Part shown: piece by piece, positions 51,038 to 64,000 of the stretch
Numbering within the stretch: the first letter of the stretch is position 1
Layout: every line of letters starts with the position of its first letter
Assembly: GCA_013397455.1 (NCBI GenBank)
Contig: VYZB01000389.1
Span: 248,001 to 312,000, forward strand
DNA: 64,000 nucleotides
Reading direction: 5' to 3'
Source: Crotophaga sulcirostris
Lineage: Eukaryota > Chordata > Aves > Cuculiformes > Crotophagidae
Notes under the pieces: model-generated
The model's database searches: none
What the model was told of the DNA's origin: nothing
Seen by the model: only the letters and a program-made list of their open reading frames with translations
Program-made: the position numbers and the translations under genes

Positions 51038-54000
51038 ATGTTATATATACATATGTTTTTTTCTTAAAATTGAAAAGATAGGATCTTTTGCATATCTGTG
51101 ACCCTTTCTGTTACACAGTCTCTACTTCCCAAATCAGCCTAGACTGTTTGTACTAACCTCTAATTATCTTTCTCTTTCAAAATTTATATTCAGTCTGTTT
51201 CTGCTTTTGTAAATGAACACATTGTGTTTCATAGAAAGATACCAAGCTGCTGGCTTATCAGGTCATAAACTAACAACATATCTTTATTTTTATTTATAAC
51301 TTTATATACTATTCCACTACTCAAAATAATGAGGGAAGAGTATCTGCAGTGTCATCGTTCAAGTTACTACATCAAGCCTGCAAAAAACCCTCCTTAAACA
51401 CATATATAAATATCCCATTTTCTAGGAAAGGCCACATCAGACCTTTTCCCAAAGAAAAAAAAAACAGTAGTGTATATGAACAATTTAAATTGTCTTATTG
51501 CACTTATTGTCTGGATCTCAAATTATTCAGAAGTGCCATCAGGTGCCATTGCTGCTAACATGAAAACCGTACTTCACTGTAGCTGACAAATGTTTATATT
51601 TTTATTTCCATAGAAGATGCTTTCATTTTCGCATTATTAAATTAAGGTTCACATTTACAGCTTTTCTTTTAAGTTCATGGTCACACTTAGAGTTTCCAAT
51701 TTGCCTTCTACAATTCAGAAGTCAAGTGTTTTTAGGATGTTTTCTTTTGGGCAGTGAAAACACACGGGACTTGGATCAAATTTAAAACCCCTGCCATATG
51801 TCTGTTTTTAATATAGTCAGCTTCTCCATAGGTTAGATTTATTGTTTAATTAGATAGAAAATGACAAAACGCAAGTGAAATGTCGTACCAGGAAATACTG
51901 AACAACATGATTTGAAGGAAGATCATAAACAAAGCCCTTTCCTGCATTTCTTCCTGGAATGACCACAAGTCCAGTCATTTAACTCAGGAGTAGGTTCCAT
52001 CTGCAAGTAAGTTCCTAATGAATCTCATTGCTCAAATAGCAATTGTCTCCCTGCTTGGTGGTTTAAGATCATCAACACCTCTGTGCCCCAGAAGCTGTAA
52101 AAGTCCTTCTGTTTGCTATGGAAACCTTGAACTGAGAAAAAAGAAGGCACAAAAGTGCTTTCTGCATCTTTACACTGGGGGCAGGATTCATGAGATGCTC
52201 AAATGAAGAGACCAAAGTGAAAGAATAAACCTTCCAAGAGCTCACAGTAAACTGTGTGTGTATTCATATACACATTTTTCTTGAATTATTTCTGCTTTTA
52301 GCACTACTCCAACTTAACCAGAAAGTGAGTACTTACAGTGTTCTGTGATTTGAAAAGCTACCTATATCCTTTTTGAGGAGCACCAATATTTATGAGCTTG
52401 ATTAAAGAAGAACAAGGGAAAACCACAGTAGAGAACAAAGCTCTTGATAAGTGATAGTTGTCAAGACCTGCCCTACACTAGACAGAATTATAAACACCAT
52501 GATATTTTTAGTATAAGAGAAATCCAGATAGCCTTAAATATGTAACTCAAATAATATAATACAGAAAGGAATGACTCCATCTATATGATGAGGTGATTAA
52601 ACTTCTTAAAAACTTGAAGAGATTTGGAGTTCAAGTGTTTAGAGCCATAATCAAATGTTAGGGTTCTGAAATACTGCTGAAGAGTAACTAAAAATCATAC
52701 CTGCCTTGAACCCCAAATACTTCTCTTATTATTCTAGTACTTCAAAGTTTTATCTAAATTAATGATAATTGAATCTCAGGTTCATGCTCTGGTACCTCAC
52801 TGCCCCCTTAGCGAAGCTATTACCATGGTGATAAGATTGCTTAAATTAAGCTGTCTTTTTTTCCACAGCCCTTGGCTCATTGCCAGCGCAGTGAAGGGAG
52901 ATTTCAGTCCATTCAGCACAGCATTAACCTTACTGCCAACATTGCTGAATGGGTTAGGGGAGCTAGAAAGAGATTTGATTTAAAAAAAAGGAAGGAACAG
53001 CAAATACATAAAATACTAAAGCACAAAACAGGAGTAAAAAACACATTTTGAAACAAAAATCGGGTAAGTTTTGATATTTAGACAAAAAACTTAAAAATTG
53101 AAATGCTTGGGTGATCTAACTGCAAAACTTTACTCAAAATAAGTGCATCAAATGGTTGACCCACGAGGGAACTATAACAGACTATAAGGAAGACAAAAAG
53201 TAATGTTAGGTAAAAAATTCCCACTTAACATCTATTTTTTTCCTCTTATTTGAGAATTCAACTGAAGTGAGAAAACATATAGCAAACACCACAGGAAAAA
53301 AACAACCCAAAAAGCAAGATATGGAAACAAATACTGAGTCAACTAACAAGGCATGGAGAAAATGAAAAACACTCCTTTGAATTGTCAGGGTTTAATATAT
53401 ACTCCATAAAAAGTAGTAAGCTATGTTCAGATGGGGCTGTGAGAAATAATGACAATGCATTTCACTGTAAAAATCATAAGATTTGAAACATTAGAGCAAA
53501 GTATCTATGAAACCTGAAAAAACAATTATTTTAGTGGAAAAGGAGGGAACAGGCAATAGCTTGCAAATACTTTTTTCTGGGGGAGAAGAAAAAAATCAAT
53601 TTATATAAGGGCCCAATAACATTATCCTAAAAAAGCTAATCAATGTTTCCTGTGTTTTTATGCGGTGTGAGAGATCCTTGAAGTCTTCTTTTGTCAACAC
53701 TTATAAATTATTTTTCTGTGTGACAATGAAATTACTGCATGTTCATAAGTCATTTTAATAATGAACATTTTTTTTTTTTCAAAACTGTGTGTGCACGCAT
53801 ACAGATAGAGCCTGCATTTGCATTTACAGGCACATTGCAGCGCTGGGGGCTGCAGCGCAGTCAGCTGCCAGTTTGGGCTGTTACACCTCCTACAGGTGTG
53901 GCTCTTCTCCAGTTTCTTCATCAACAACTATTCTATGATACGTCCTCTGAAGTTTTAAAGGTGTTTCTTGTTCTTATTTTCATTTGGGTTGCTTATAATA

Positions 54001-56927
54001 TGAATAATTGCCAGAGCTAGAGAACTGGCCTTGGCAATGACATACATCTAGAGTCTATTTTTGGCTTTGCCAAAAACTTGTGTGAACTTGAACAAGTAAT
54101 TTGGCCTTTCCAAGTCAGTCTCTTCATTAAACAGCTGGGCCCTGACAAGACTGTTTTGTAGATTAGTCCATGCATGTAACACCTGTAGATGAAGCATGAA
54201 ACAGAATTTCTGATTTGCCCCTTTCTATAAAAATATAACAAAGTTTTACTCTATAAAAAAACTTGCAGAACACATATCTCAGCTTTTACAGTAGCCCTTT
54301 AGGGTTTAATCTAGGGTTTCAGATTCTAACTACATAAGGATATGTGTTTAATCAGAGTATCCCAAACGTTTTCAGATCTACAGAATTTTCTTCTAAATAA
54401 ATATGACACATGATCACTATGAGCAGACTCACAGATTTGCTTCATTTCTGACTGTCCAGAGTGAACAGGATTTACAGATTCACATGATCAGTTCTAAGAA
54501 ATCTTTTCTGGTCTGAATATTCTCAAATATTACATGGCTGTAGATAAACCATGCAAACATGTGTTGCTTATGGATTAACAGGAGATACAGTTGGAAGAAA
54601 AGCTGAACGTGTGCATTCTGATTTTTGCCTACTTATTACAGTAGGGAATATGCTACTGTCTAAGTCTGCTTTTTGATTGCAAATGTTCCAAATTGAACAA
54701 AAAAATCTGCTTAGACATATTAGGCATGTACATATTAGGTAGATTTGGTACTAATAAAGAATTAGCACAGAAACACAGCTGCCATTGACATGTTTCCCTT
54801 TATTTTGCAGGATTATTTTTAATGGGCAGCTGAGCATTAATGGAGAAGGAAAGTAAGAGAATCCAAATATTAGGCCAAAGTATCTGTTCAATTCTAGCTG
54901 AATCATTCCCTGTTAAAGGAAGTAAAAACAAGCTGCAAGCCCTTCTTTTTCACTAAGACTGTGTTGTGTACTATTGGCTTCTGGGAAGCGGTGATCACAA
55001 ATATTTTTTATTACAATGTTCCCCTGCTATATCACTTTTCTGCACGTAACCTGCAGATACATCTTGGCAAATTGTCTCACAGATTCAACTTTCAGATTAC
55101 TTGCCCTTTCAGCCAGCTTCATGAAAGGCTGCAGCTAGTGAGCAGAGGGAGCATAAAATCCACTGAAGGGTGGATTTAGTTAATTGCTAGTGCGTAGCCC
55201 ACAGTGTTTGCCAGTCTGAATTCCTTTCTGGAGCCCTTTCATCAGTATCCAATTACACAATTATAGATGCAACTATGTATTTGTCCTTCATGAGAAATTT
55301 TAAATTTGCAAAAATAGCAAGAAACAGAAAAATTAAATGAACTCAAAAAAGGTTAAAATTGAAAAGTATTTTTCCCAGTGAGGTGTGACAAGAATACAGT
55401 GAACAAGGATGCAGAAAGGCTAAACAATATTTACCTAACTGTTAATTGAAAAGAACTGAAACATACAGTACAAGAACAGAATGCCCAGGGATCAGCCTTA
55501 TACACCGCAGAAGGTATCGATATATAAGCTTGTTACACCAGAAATGACAGAGATTTATCTTTATATAGGTTGAGGAAACAGAAGCTTCTAGCTCTAGAAG
55601 GAGAGTATGAACTAAAATTTCATTTATGTTCACTTCTGAAGAAAAGTTTCCATCCTCTGATTCTTTTTTGTGATTTGTCTTTAAGACAAACAAGGAAAGT
55701 TTTATTTCAGAATGAATCAGTTTATTTTTTCAACCCAACTTAATAGCCTTCCAGGAAAGAAAAACTTAATTGGAGAATTCTGATGAGCAGCAGGTAAGTA
55801 TAGAAAGACAGATACTAAAATTAAGGTCTGTCATAAAACAATAACAACCTTATAAAAGAAAAAAAATCTAGGCTTCAGGGATTAATTGTGATAATTGGCC
55901 CTCGGACATGTGTGTATTAAAAAGAAAACATTTTCCATGCATAATGCCTTATAGTATCTGAATTAGAGTAAGATGCTAGACGTTCACCTGTTTCACCAAA
56001 CAGAGATTTCACATAGAGTATGCACTTTACATGTTCTAAAATGCCAAAACTTGAAGGTAACCCTAGTCAGATCTTCTTGGTGTTCTGTTCATAATGAAGA
56101 GGAAGAAGCTGTAGAAAATCAAGGGCTTATTTTAAACACCAAGTCAGCAAACACAACTGCAGCCATCAAATTAGCCAATACTTGTCAGCAACAAAAAAAG
56201 TTTATTATAGCCAAAAAGTCAGAGGAAACTGCATTTACACAGGTTTGTTGAATACAGAATGTGTTTGCTTTCAACTGTTTTCCAGAGTAAATTATTTGCG
56301 TAAATTGTGAATGATCCTGAGGTTGTACCCTCCCTTCCCCAGCTCCCAGAAGCAAGGCTCTCCATCCTCAATACCTGCCTTAGCCCTGTATCACTTCTCC
56401 ATTAACAAATGATTATCAAAATACATTCTTTGTGTATATATGCAATAAAATGTTTAAATACGCATTGAGGAAAATGTTATTTTAGTACTGTTTCCTAGTT
56501 TTTTTAATACAGGAAAGCCATAGCCTGGAACACTGGTTGGCCCCAGAAGTGCCAGAGTATTCTGGTTAAACAAAATTTCTATTTGCTGATTACAAAATGG
56601 TCCTGGGAGAATGTGGAAAAGTAAGGCAAGTAAACAAGCACAAATTGTGACTACACACAACTCCAAAGTACCTATGTAACCTACACACCTTAAGGAAATC
56701 AAAGTCTTCCAAAACGTGCTTTTATGAGCACTAATGATCAAGATGAATCAAGCAAATAAGGCCTCGCATGCCTACATGACACGGCCTCAAATCAAAACAC
56801 ACTGGCATGTCCTGAACGACAAAACTGTCATTCCCCGTCACCATCACAAGTCAACATCAGCCTCCTCCCCATTGTTTTCTTTTCTTTAACATCTGAGATA
56901 CTCTGTGCACAAAGGGCTGGTCTGTAC

Positions 56928-57168
56928 CTGGTTTCCAGGGGGATGTTGCTGTTCAAGACCCAGCTGTTATGGAGATGCACCGAGTCTTGTGTACTGGTGG
57001 GGGGAGTTGGGCCAGCAGGGCTGGGCTGGCTGCGGGTGGTCATTGACCTTCTCTGGAGAGAATCAGCTGTTGGAGGTGGTTTTCTGGCGCAGGTGCACGC
57101 GTGCGGTGGTGGAGGCGGTGGTGGGAGGGGTCTGAAGGTGAACTGGTTGTGTGGGCTCCCTGGCATAT
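56928..57168 (-). CDS. TENM1: TENM1 exon A: proline-rich intracellular domain
   Basis: This 241-nt exon encodes residues 1-79 plus partial codons at both ends. Its acceptor is a good pyrimidine tract ending in tttgtttcag, then AT completing a codon begun upstream. The first full codon, Met, is internal and not a translation start. Visible features are SPHNQFTFRP, a run of seven prolines followed by HACTCARKPPP, a Ser/Thr-Arg stretch (QRRSMTTRSQ) and WVLNSNIPLE. The exon ends in phase 2 with AG, and exon B supplies the third base of Arg80. The donor, gtacag, is weaker than consensus. In the family this cytoplasmic part binds the SH3 adaptor CAP/ponsin through proline-rich motifs and can be released to the nucleus. 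An A-rich tandem repeat lies 242 bp upstream in the intron. Confidence 0.93.
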
Positions 57169-57410
57169 CTGAAACAAAAAGGAAAAGGCAAAGAAACCCA
57201 CAGTGTTATTATTTTAAAAAGATCAAGACAGCATAAGCATGATATAATATTTATTGGGATTAAAGCGCTGTGCTTTATCATGTTGTTAACCCAGTTGCCT
57301 GTCAAATGTTGTTGTAACATATGAAATAATTTAAGATACAATACTCTGCTGAAATGGAGACTATCAGACACAGACACACACCCTCCAGCAGTGCAGTTCA
57401 GTAGTTTAAC

Positions 57411-57469
57411 AAAAAAAAAAAAGAAGAAAAGGAAAAAAAAAAAGAAGAAAAGGAAAAAAAAAAAGAAGA
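57411..57469 (+). repeat. A-rich tandem repeat, 21-22-bp unit, pure purine tract
   Basis: Twelve A then GAAGAAAAGG, eleven A then GAAGAAAAGG, then eleven A and GAAGA: nearly three units and 59 consecutive purines. On the TENM1 sense strand this is an uninterrupted pyrimidine tract 242 bp upstream of the exon A acceptor. Confidence 0.92.
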
Positions 57470-60400
57470 TATAACATTCACTTAATTTGCCATAGGATTG
57501 TTTGGGCAGGAGGGTAAAGAACAAACAAATCAAGTTGACATTGAATTGCAGCACATATACCAACTGATTTCATGAGGTATAAATCTCATTTAAGAACGTT
57601 TGTGAAAGAAATAGACAAAGTAAGAACTAGTCTTGCACTTCAAATCAAGAGAGAAAAAAACTGCATAATTCCTACTACTTAACATCTTTCATAAAACAAG
57701 GTTAATGCATTTCTATGAGTGTGTTACTGCGTTTGTTAAATGAGACCTGGGAAAAGGCCCTCTTCAAGATGATCTGAAGCACTAATGATCCAGATACCCA
57801 GAGAAGAGGTTTTGTGGGACACAGCGCTGCCCTCGAGCACCCGAGAGGGACCCTTCAACTGCCCACATCCTGCCCTGTGTTAACACTGCTGTGCAGCTTT
57901 CAGGTAGCTCAGCCTGTACCAGTGAGCTCAAAACCTCCTGCAAAAGCCATCAAAGATACAGACACGGTGTAACACTGCTTTGAAGAGGCAATAAAATCTC
58001 ATTTTCTCTGCTTCTCACATGAGCCTCCAAAGCCTCTCGGTACAGCAAGAAACACAGCTACAGAGAATTGAGGCAAGAAATTCCTTTTTAAAAGAACAAT
58101 AACAAATACTTTGCAAAGAAATAAAAATTGCTGCCAGATTGGTGAAGTGTGAAGCTGTTAACCTGAAACTCTTCCAGCTAATTTACCTCAGAGTCTAACA
58201 TAGCTTTGTCCCATTTCTATACTCACCCTCACCCTCCCTTCTTCCCTTAGCAGACGTCCAGTTAAATTTGCACAAAACCAGCTGGAGCAGAGCTCTGATG
58301 AACCTGCAAAAATTCGCTGCAAGAACTGTTGATGCCATCGATTTACAACACATGCTTTCTTTAAATTATGACATGATGTGTCTTCAAGGTGAAAGATGAA
58401 AGCGTGGTCTTTCCCTTCTTGGAACGGCTGGTGGAAAAAAAACCACTTTTTTCTCTGTGACAGTCACAATTTACCCCAACTGGAGAAACAAGGTTGTTTA
58501 GTGCTTCACATAAGCTTTTCTATGCTGTGGTAAGCAAAGCTGTCATGGATTTGGCCCAGGCTTAATCCTTTTAATTTCATTGATCTTTTATCAAGGCAGC
58601 ATTCTTACAGTTGCATTAAGGTTTACGCTGTAATAATAGTTTGCATATACCAGAAAAGCATTTCTAAGCATATTAGAAAATTGGAGACCTCAGTAAATTA
58701 AATCACTGGAGTCCAGAGCTCTGAAATAATCTGCTAAGGCACTTTCATATAATAATTAATCTCAGTAAATCCTGTATCCTGCTATTTTAGAATTGAAAAC
58801 TACCCAAATTTTGGACATAATATTTGCTGTCCAGCATCCTCAAGTAGTTGATGAATGACATTCCCTTACTTAGTGGTACCAATCTTAAATCCACTCTACA
58901 GAAAATTTGCAGGATTATTATACATCCTATAATTTGCATGACAAGTAATTTTAATGGTTGTACTACTGTCTTGTTAGAAAATTGCTGATCTTTGCCAGGA
59001 CACGCAGTTAGACTCTACAAGGAACATCAAGAGCTATGCAGCAAATGCCAAGCAACCAAACTGACTGCTTCTCTAGGTAAATGGGAAAACACTTATGATC
59101 TACACAGGAACACATCTTATAGTTCCTTTCTTCTCCTTGTATCTGTATTTTCCCCATCCGTCAATAGCACACAATTATCTGACAAATAGATCAGTTTGTT
59201 CCATGCAACAGACTGATTCTGCTTTGTGAACCATAAAGTATTTCTGGTCAGCTCTTATATCTCCCAGTACAATTTATCACAATACATTAACACATCAGAT
59301 TTCCTGGGGGATTTTTTTTGTAATTATCACACTTGTCACCCCTTCGGTCAGTCACTGGCACCACAGAAAACCTCATGTCAGATTCTGAAGTATTTTGGTG
59401 ATCGAAAGACAAGTCTTCTGCATCAGACCTTCAGTCAAGCAATGCAAATTCATTATGCTGAGAATAACCCTGAGTTTCTAATTAGTTTTTACAGACTTTC
59501 TAATTTGGCAAAGTTATTTTTATTTCGCTTGAAACTAAGTCTACATTTCATTAACTTCACTTCAATACCACAAAAAATGTTGATTGGGATATAAAGCAGT
59601 ATTAAACCTAAATATGCGCGCTCATGATTCTTCAGGATTTTGAATAAACAGTAGACACTGTAAAATAACAAAGTAAAATCATTTAAATACCTAAAAAGTG
59701 GTATTACACAAGATAATTTTTCTAAAGACAACAAGTTTTCAAAATATATGAGAGTGATTTAGAAATTAGCTTAGCCATGAATTTTCATCCTGTTGCTATA
59801 GTTCAGCACAATACTATCCATAGCAACTCTTGATTTTTTTAATGGTTGCTAATGATGCTTGGGGTTTTAAATGTTTTTTTACATCAAAAAGTCTATGTAT
59901 GATATAGAAATACAGTGTTATTTGTTGTCAATGTGTTCACTGACATGGTAGAAGCTTCCATTAATCTAAAAATGTAACTATAAAACATGATTTCAGCTTA
60001 AACTTTACATTTACATAATATGCTTCAAATCAGATTTTCATCTGAGGAGCGTTGAAGCCAGAAGAAATGCTCTTGGCCCTCCCTATTGGATTTCTCACCT
60101 GTACTTGCATTTAAACCATTTTTTTACAGACAGAAAGGGGTTGTTTAAAAAATGTCTAACTTATTTTCCCTGAGAATGTATTGTTTTTAAACAGGTCTCT
60201 CATTTCAGCAGAGCACATCTAGAAGCTGTGATGTTTCCTGAAAAGATCTATATAACATTCTGCTTCTTTTTTGTGTATTAAATCTGCTTTGTTTAACTCA
60301 TACACTCTGCATCCACTCCACAAACTTCAACTCCCCTTATCGCCTCTTTTTTTTATTTTTTTTCGGATTTTTCCTTTCATTCTTCAATAACAATAATAAT

Positions 60401-61136
60401 TTGTTTAGCTCTTTTATTTTGAGACACTTCCAAAACTCCATGCATACGCTCCAAAAGAGAAAGTGCTGTGTTGATGCTAGCTATAAACAAGAAAAATGTT
60501 CTTTGTAATCCTGCTAGTTTGAAGGATTTCTACTTGCCCTCCTTTCTCTGAAGTTTGAAGGGGGAAGTTCTGCTTTTGTCCTGAATGTTTCTTCTCCTTT
60601 GGTTCTGACTCATTCTTTTGGATGGCTCTTGGTCAGTGTCGAACAGATGCTGCTCCATGGCAGTTGCATAACGGAGTTTGGTATCCTACAGTCACAGGGC
60701 ATAGACTCAACAGCTCCTCTTCAGTTGCTGAGTTCTACTTTTTCCTTCAGCAGATACAATAATTCAGATTGTGTTTTTTTACTAGGTCTCTACTTTTCAG
60801 AAAGTAGAAAGTTAATTAAATTAGACGCTTCCCTTACTCTGCCATGTTGGTTGAGTGCTGCCATTCTGCTCAAAAGTATTGGAAATACAGACCAATGGAC
60901 AAGAGCAGTATTAACATAAACTCATTTTCCTCAGAAGTCAGGCTAAAATGCCTTTTTAATCATAAACACGTACTCACATTGCTTTCTAGACTGACAACAA
61001 TGAAATAAGTAGCTTTATCAACAAGTTAGCATCTGACTAAAAATTATTTTTGAAAATAAGCCAGGCCTTAGCTGAAGTATTTTCCTCGCAGTTTTAAAGT
61101 ATACCTTACTAGATTTACTAGACATATAGATCTGGA

Positions 61137-61167
61137 TCTATATGGATCTTACTAGGATCCATATAGA
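61137..61167. repeat. Perfect 12-bp hairpin
   Basis: TCTATATGGATC (61137-61148) is the exact reverse complement of GATCCATATAGA (61156-61167), with a 7-base loop, TTACTAG. It lies in the intron upstream of exon A, and no function is apparent. Confidence 0.85.
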
Positions 61168-62634
61168 AGGAAGGGGTAATTGAACTGTTTTATCATTTAC
61201 TGACAAGACTACAATAGCCTGTATCGTTTCTAAGTGAAGTATAACAGAGAGAAGATATTAAAAAGTAATGAACCTTAAAAGGTTTGCATCTAACCTGTAG
61301 TGCTTTTGAGATATTTTAATTTTTTTCAGTTCCTAAATTCATTATTTATTCGTATGTTTGGATTTTTTTATTCTTAACTAGACATGTCTCAGCTGAGTAT
61401 GAATTAGCTTGCACTCCTTTACTTAATGAACAAAATAGCAACGCATGTTCAGAGAGCTTAGTTTAGTTTATTTAAAGGTCCTATGTGTGTACTACTGCCC
61501 AGTTACAAAGCAATCTAATTTTTTCTCAAGTAGAGATGAATGAGCATAATGCTATTTACCAAAACAGAGTCTTGGAACAGGTAACTCTGCACAATGCAGG
61601 AAGATGTGTCTGACACCATCTAACAGAATGGAAGGATCATGCCCAGAGCACTGTGCTCAGCTTATATGAATGGGTACTGAAGAAGTGGAAAAGACTATCG
61701 CAGGTAAGACAGAGAATCTGAAGGCTTAAGACTAGAACAAAAAAACATAGAATAAAAAACATTTAATTTTACAATGAGATTTATGTTTTGGGTCTAAGAA
61801 GCGAAACTAAGAATTAGATGTAAGTACTACCATTAAAGAGTGCTGGCTCTGCTACCTGTTAATGTACTTACTGATGTGGCGCAAGTCTTTATGCTCTTTC
61901 CTTCCATTGTAAGAAATTATTCGTTTTCTACGTATGCCCCCTACTAAACCCCTTAATAATTTTTTGCCTATCTCTGAATTCCTTTTATTTTTGATTTCAC
62001 ATATTTTGAGAAGAGGTGAACATAAAAAAAAATGTGGATGAAATTGCTTTATTGATGTAAAAATTTAAGTTGTGGTTAAATAACCTGTTCTACACTTGCT
62101 CCTTTTGAAGTAGCTCAACACTCAGTTGGCCTACCTTACTTGCAAAACCCTTTGCTCTGTGAACTTTGTCAGACCACAAGGATATAAAAGTATCTAAACA
62201 GTACCTTTAATACCAATTTACCTTTAGATTACTGTTTTGCTGCATATAATTCTTTTTCCTCAGCCTCACTACTCAGTAAATCTTCCAGAATATAAAATAT
62301 AAAACATCCCTATGGAATTCTACAAATCACATGGTTTTATGCAAAATAAAGTTTAGAATGTAATGAAAGCTTATAAACTAAAGGTCATAGGGACTCAAAG
62401 TTTACATATTAAGTAAAAGAGATTTAGAGACCTCCAGAGACCACTATTACTTCCCACCACAGCCTACTGACTCATGCCCACAGTGCCTCAACCTCGCCTC
62501 TGCGCCAGCTGGTTTTCCTTTGTGAGCAGGTTGGGATGGCTCAGAACAAACTGAGGGAGGGATGGGTCAGTTACTGGGATCATCAAGGGGCTCTGGACAC
62601 TTTACTTCTCAGTACAGGTGTGCCCTCAAATAGC

Positions 62635-62684
62635 CGTATATAACTTTATATATATGTATATATATATGTACTATATATGTACTG
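62635..62684. repeat. TA dinucleotide-rich microsatellite
   Basis: Irregular TATATATGTA and ACTATATATGTAC units over about 50 bp in the intron upstream of exon A. Confidence 0.75.
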
Positions 62685-64000
62685 CAACTCTAAGAGTAGA
62701 CTGGATCCTACATATCATTACTTAGGCTGTGCTGAAAACACAGCACTTCACTTCCAAAGAAAAATTAAGAGACATCTTATGCAACATACTTTGAATGGTG
62801 TCAATGAGCATAAAATGCAGCTGGATTTACATTATAATAATGTAATGATGTCAAATAAATGACGTCTAATACTTAAACACTCAGTCCAATGTATTCATAC
62901 AGATCCCATAAAATATTTCCTTTACGTTCTCAGCTTCACATATGTTCAGTTCTCTTGAATTCCTTACAATTATAAAACACACGATAACAGCTTCCAACTT
63001 GAAATTTGTGTATAATTTTAACAAAAAAAGAGTTGGTAAAATAAGAATTCTAATAATTTCTTAATGCTAACAAACTTATTTCTTCTTCAGCATTTCCAAG
63101 CCTACTCAGATTTAAAAATGATACATGATAGCAATTCTCTTTAAAACACAAGTAACATTTACATTGAATGTTGTGTGGGCTAAATATGTAGGAAAAAAAT
63201 GCATTCTGCATAAAATCTACAAGGACAGCAAGTACTTCTTATGATGGTTGTGCAGCACTTCCTTTTCTATTTTTACATTAACAGTCAAAACTAGTACTGC
63301 AAGACCTGAGTAATTATGTTTTGTAAACACTCATAATGGGCCTCATTCTAGGAAACTTTACAAAAACATAATTACCCAGTTTTGAGCACCAGATTGAAAA
63401 GGAACGATGGGAGCATCACCAGCAGGTCTCTGTTGAAAACACTGTTGCTTTTACAGAAGTAGATGTTTTATGTTTCTTTAATTCTGCTTAATTCAATCTT
63501 TTGTGAAATAGTGCTAAACTCAGCTGAAATTCCTTCTGGAGTTCGTATTTATTTAGGTAGACTAATATAAGCCTGGGATTTTCCCATTATTTTAATTTAC
63601 ATTCTTGGTCCATTTCTAACAAACAAATGCTGGATCACTTAAAGTCTATTAGGAACCCTTCACAAATCAAACAGTATAAATGGACTTTATTACCTACATA
63701 TGATATTGATATTAGGTATCAACGCCTTAAAACTTCTAGCAATAGAGAGCATAAGTAATTTTCATTAGCAGGACTCTTGTATTTGCCAGTAATTTGCCAT
63801 TAGTGTTGCACATCAGGATGGTAGTGCTGCTGGGATCTATTTTGGGTAAAACATCAATTAGCAGCAACATAAAAGTGAAAAAAAGCTGAACATCTCAGTG
63901 TTTTGGAAAATAAATCAAAAGCATCTCTGCAAACACACTGTTTCTTTACCAAGCTGCAGGATGATGTGGTAGAATTTTTCAGGCGAAAGAAGGGAGGTTA

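Larger units (their letters stand above)
44089..56927 (-). other. TENM1: TENM1 intron between exons A and B
   Basis: A 12.8-kb intron from gtacag to ttcatag, the largest complete one here. It contains 45 Ns (46318-46362), a CR1 fragment (47946-48090) and a hairpin (50987-51037). I see no further exon; the known protein is continuous across the A/B junction. Confidence 0.85.
17202..57168 (-). other. TENM1: TENM1 (teneurin-1) gene, internal part: eight coding exons and seven complete introns
   Basis: Teneurins are large type II transmembrane adhesion proteins of neurons and other cells. They form disulfide-linked dimers and bind latrophilins and each other across synapses. Here eight exons on the minus strand join without a frame break into 514 whole codons. 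In order they give a proline-rich cytoplasmic segment, a single membrane helix, a membrane-proximal ectodomain and five EGF modules. The paralogue call rests on remembered family differences. The motifs [42 protein letters not shown] and [12 protein letters not shown] fit teneurin-1; teneurin-2 differs at these places (for example KYCSWKC before the membrane). The gene is incomplete at both ends: N-terminal exons and promoter lie past 64000, and EGF6 onward lies before 1. Introns measure 12.8, 12.0, 5.1, 1.4, 2.6, 1.1 and 3.4 kb. Confidence 0.93.
57169..64000 (-). other. TENM1: TENM1 intron 5' of exon A (incomplete)
   Basis: This is presumed intron leading to exon A from upstream exons beyond the window. 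No frame shows the N-terminal teneurin sequence. It holds an A-rich tandem repeat (57411-57469), a perfect hairpin (61137-61167) and a TA dinucleotide repeat (62635-62684). The remainder is AT-rich with nothing I can name. Confidence 0.75.

Noticed and set aside
56828..57166. Treating the 112-codon minus-strand frame as a gene with its own ATG
   Set aside because: The Met is internal to TENM1 exon A, directly after a splice acceptor, and the frame leaves the real exon at 56928, where a donor and intron sequence begin.
57063..57563. 166-codon minus-strand open frame upstream of exon A
   Set aside because: It reads through the A-rich tandem repeat as runs of phenylalanine and overlaps exon A out of frame; low-complexity artefact.

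Overview
The window looks like vertebrate nuclear DNA, most likely from a bird. It is AT-rich, has short coding exons separated by kilobase-scale introns, and carries several CR1 LINE retrotransposon fragments, the family typical of birds and other sauropsids. Introns of 1 to 13 kb fit a compact avian genome. Bird versus other sauropsid is an inference; I see nothing that fixes the species. There is one short run of Ns (46318-46362).

One protein-coding gene is clear. It lies on the minus strand and is the middle of TENM1 (teneurin-1, Odz1/Ten-m1). Eight consecutive exons with AG/GT boundaries and matching phases run from 57168 down to 17202. Together they hold 1545 coding bases: 514 whole codons plus a partial codon at each end. 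Below, residues are numbered 1-514 in this stretch, with residue 1 the Met at the start of exon A. In order: exon A (end of the proline-rich intracellular domain), exon B (second proline-rich patch, Cys-rich juxtamembrane stretch, most of the single transmembrane helix), exon C (end of the helix, start of the ectodomain), exons D and E (membrane-proximal ectodomain), exon F (EGF1), exon G (EGF2 and EGF3) and exon H (EGF4 and EGF5). EGF2 and EGF5 each lack one cysteine, the known teneurin arrangement for covalent dimers. The first exons (N terminus, promoter) lie beyond 64000. The exons for EGF6-8, NHL, YD-repeat and C-terminal domains lie before position 1.

Layout on the + strand: 1-17201, intron 3' of exon H, with two CR1 copies; 17202-26593, exons H to D; 26594-31684, intron; 31685-31840, exon C; 31841-43849, intron with two CR1 copies, a GC-rich patch and an old palindromic repeat; 43850-44088, exon B; 44089-56927, intron with a CR1 scrap, the N gap and a hairpin; 56928-57168, exon A; 57169-64000, upstream intron with an A-rich tandem repeat and TA-rich repeats.

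I found no tRNA, rRNA, CRISPR, operon, bacterial or phage features, and no convincing undescribed system. The most useful observations concern splicing: a NAGNAG acceptor inside the transmembrane coding region, and a weak donor on the symmetric exon that carries the odd-cysteine EGF2. Others are a nearly intact CR1 reverse-transcriptase frame, some hairpins, and a candidate antisense exon.
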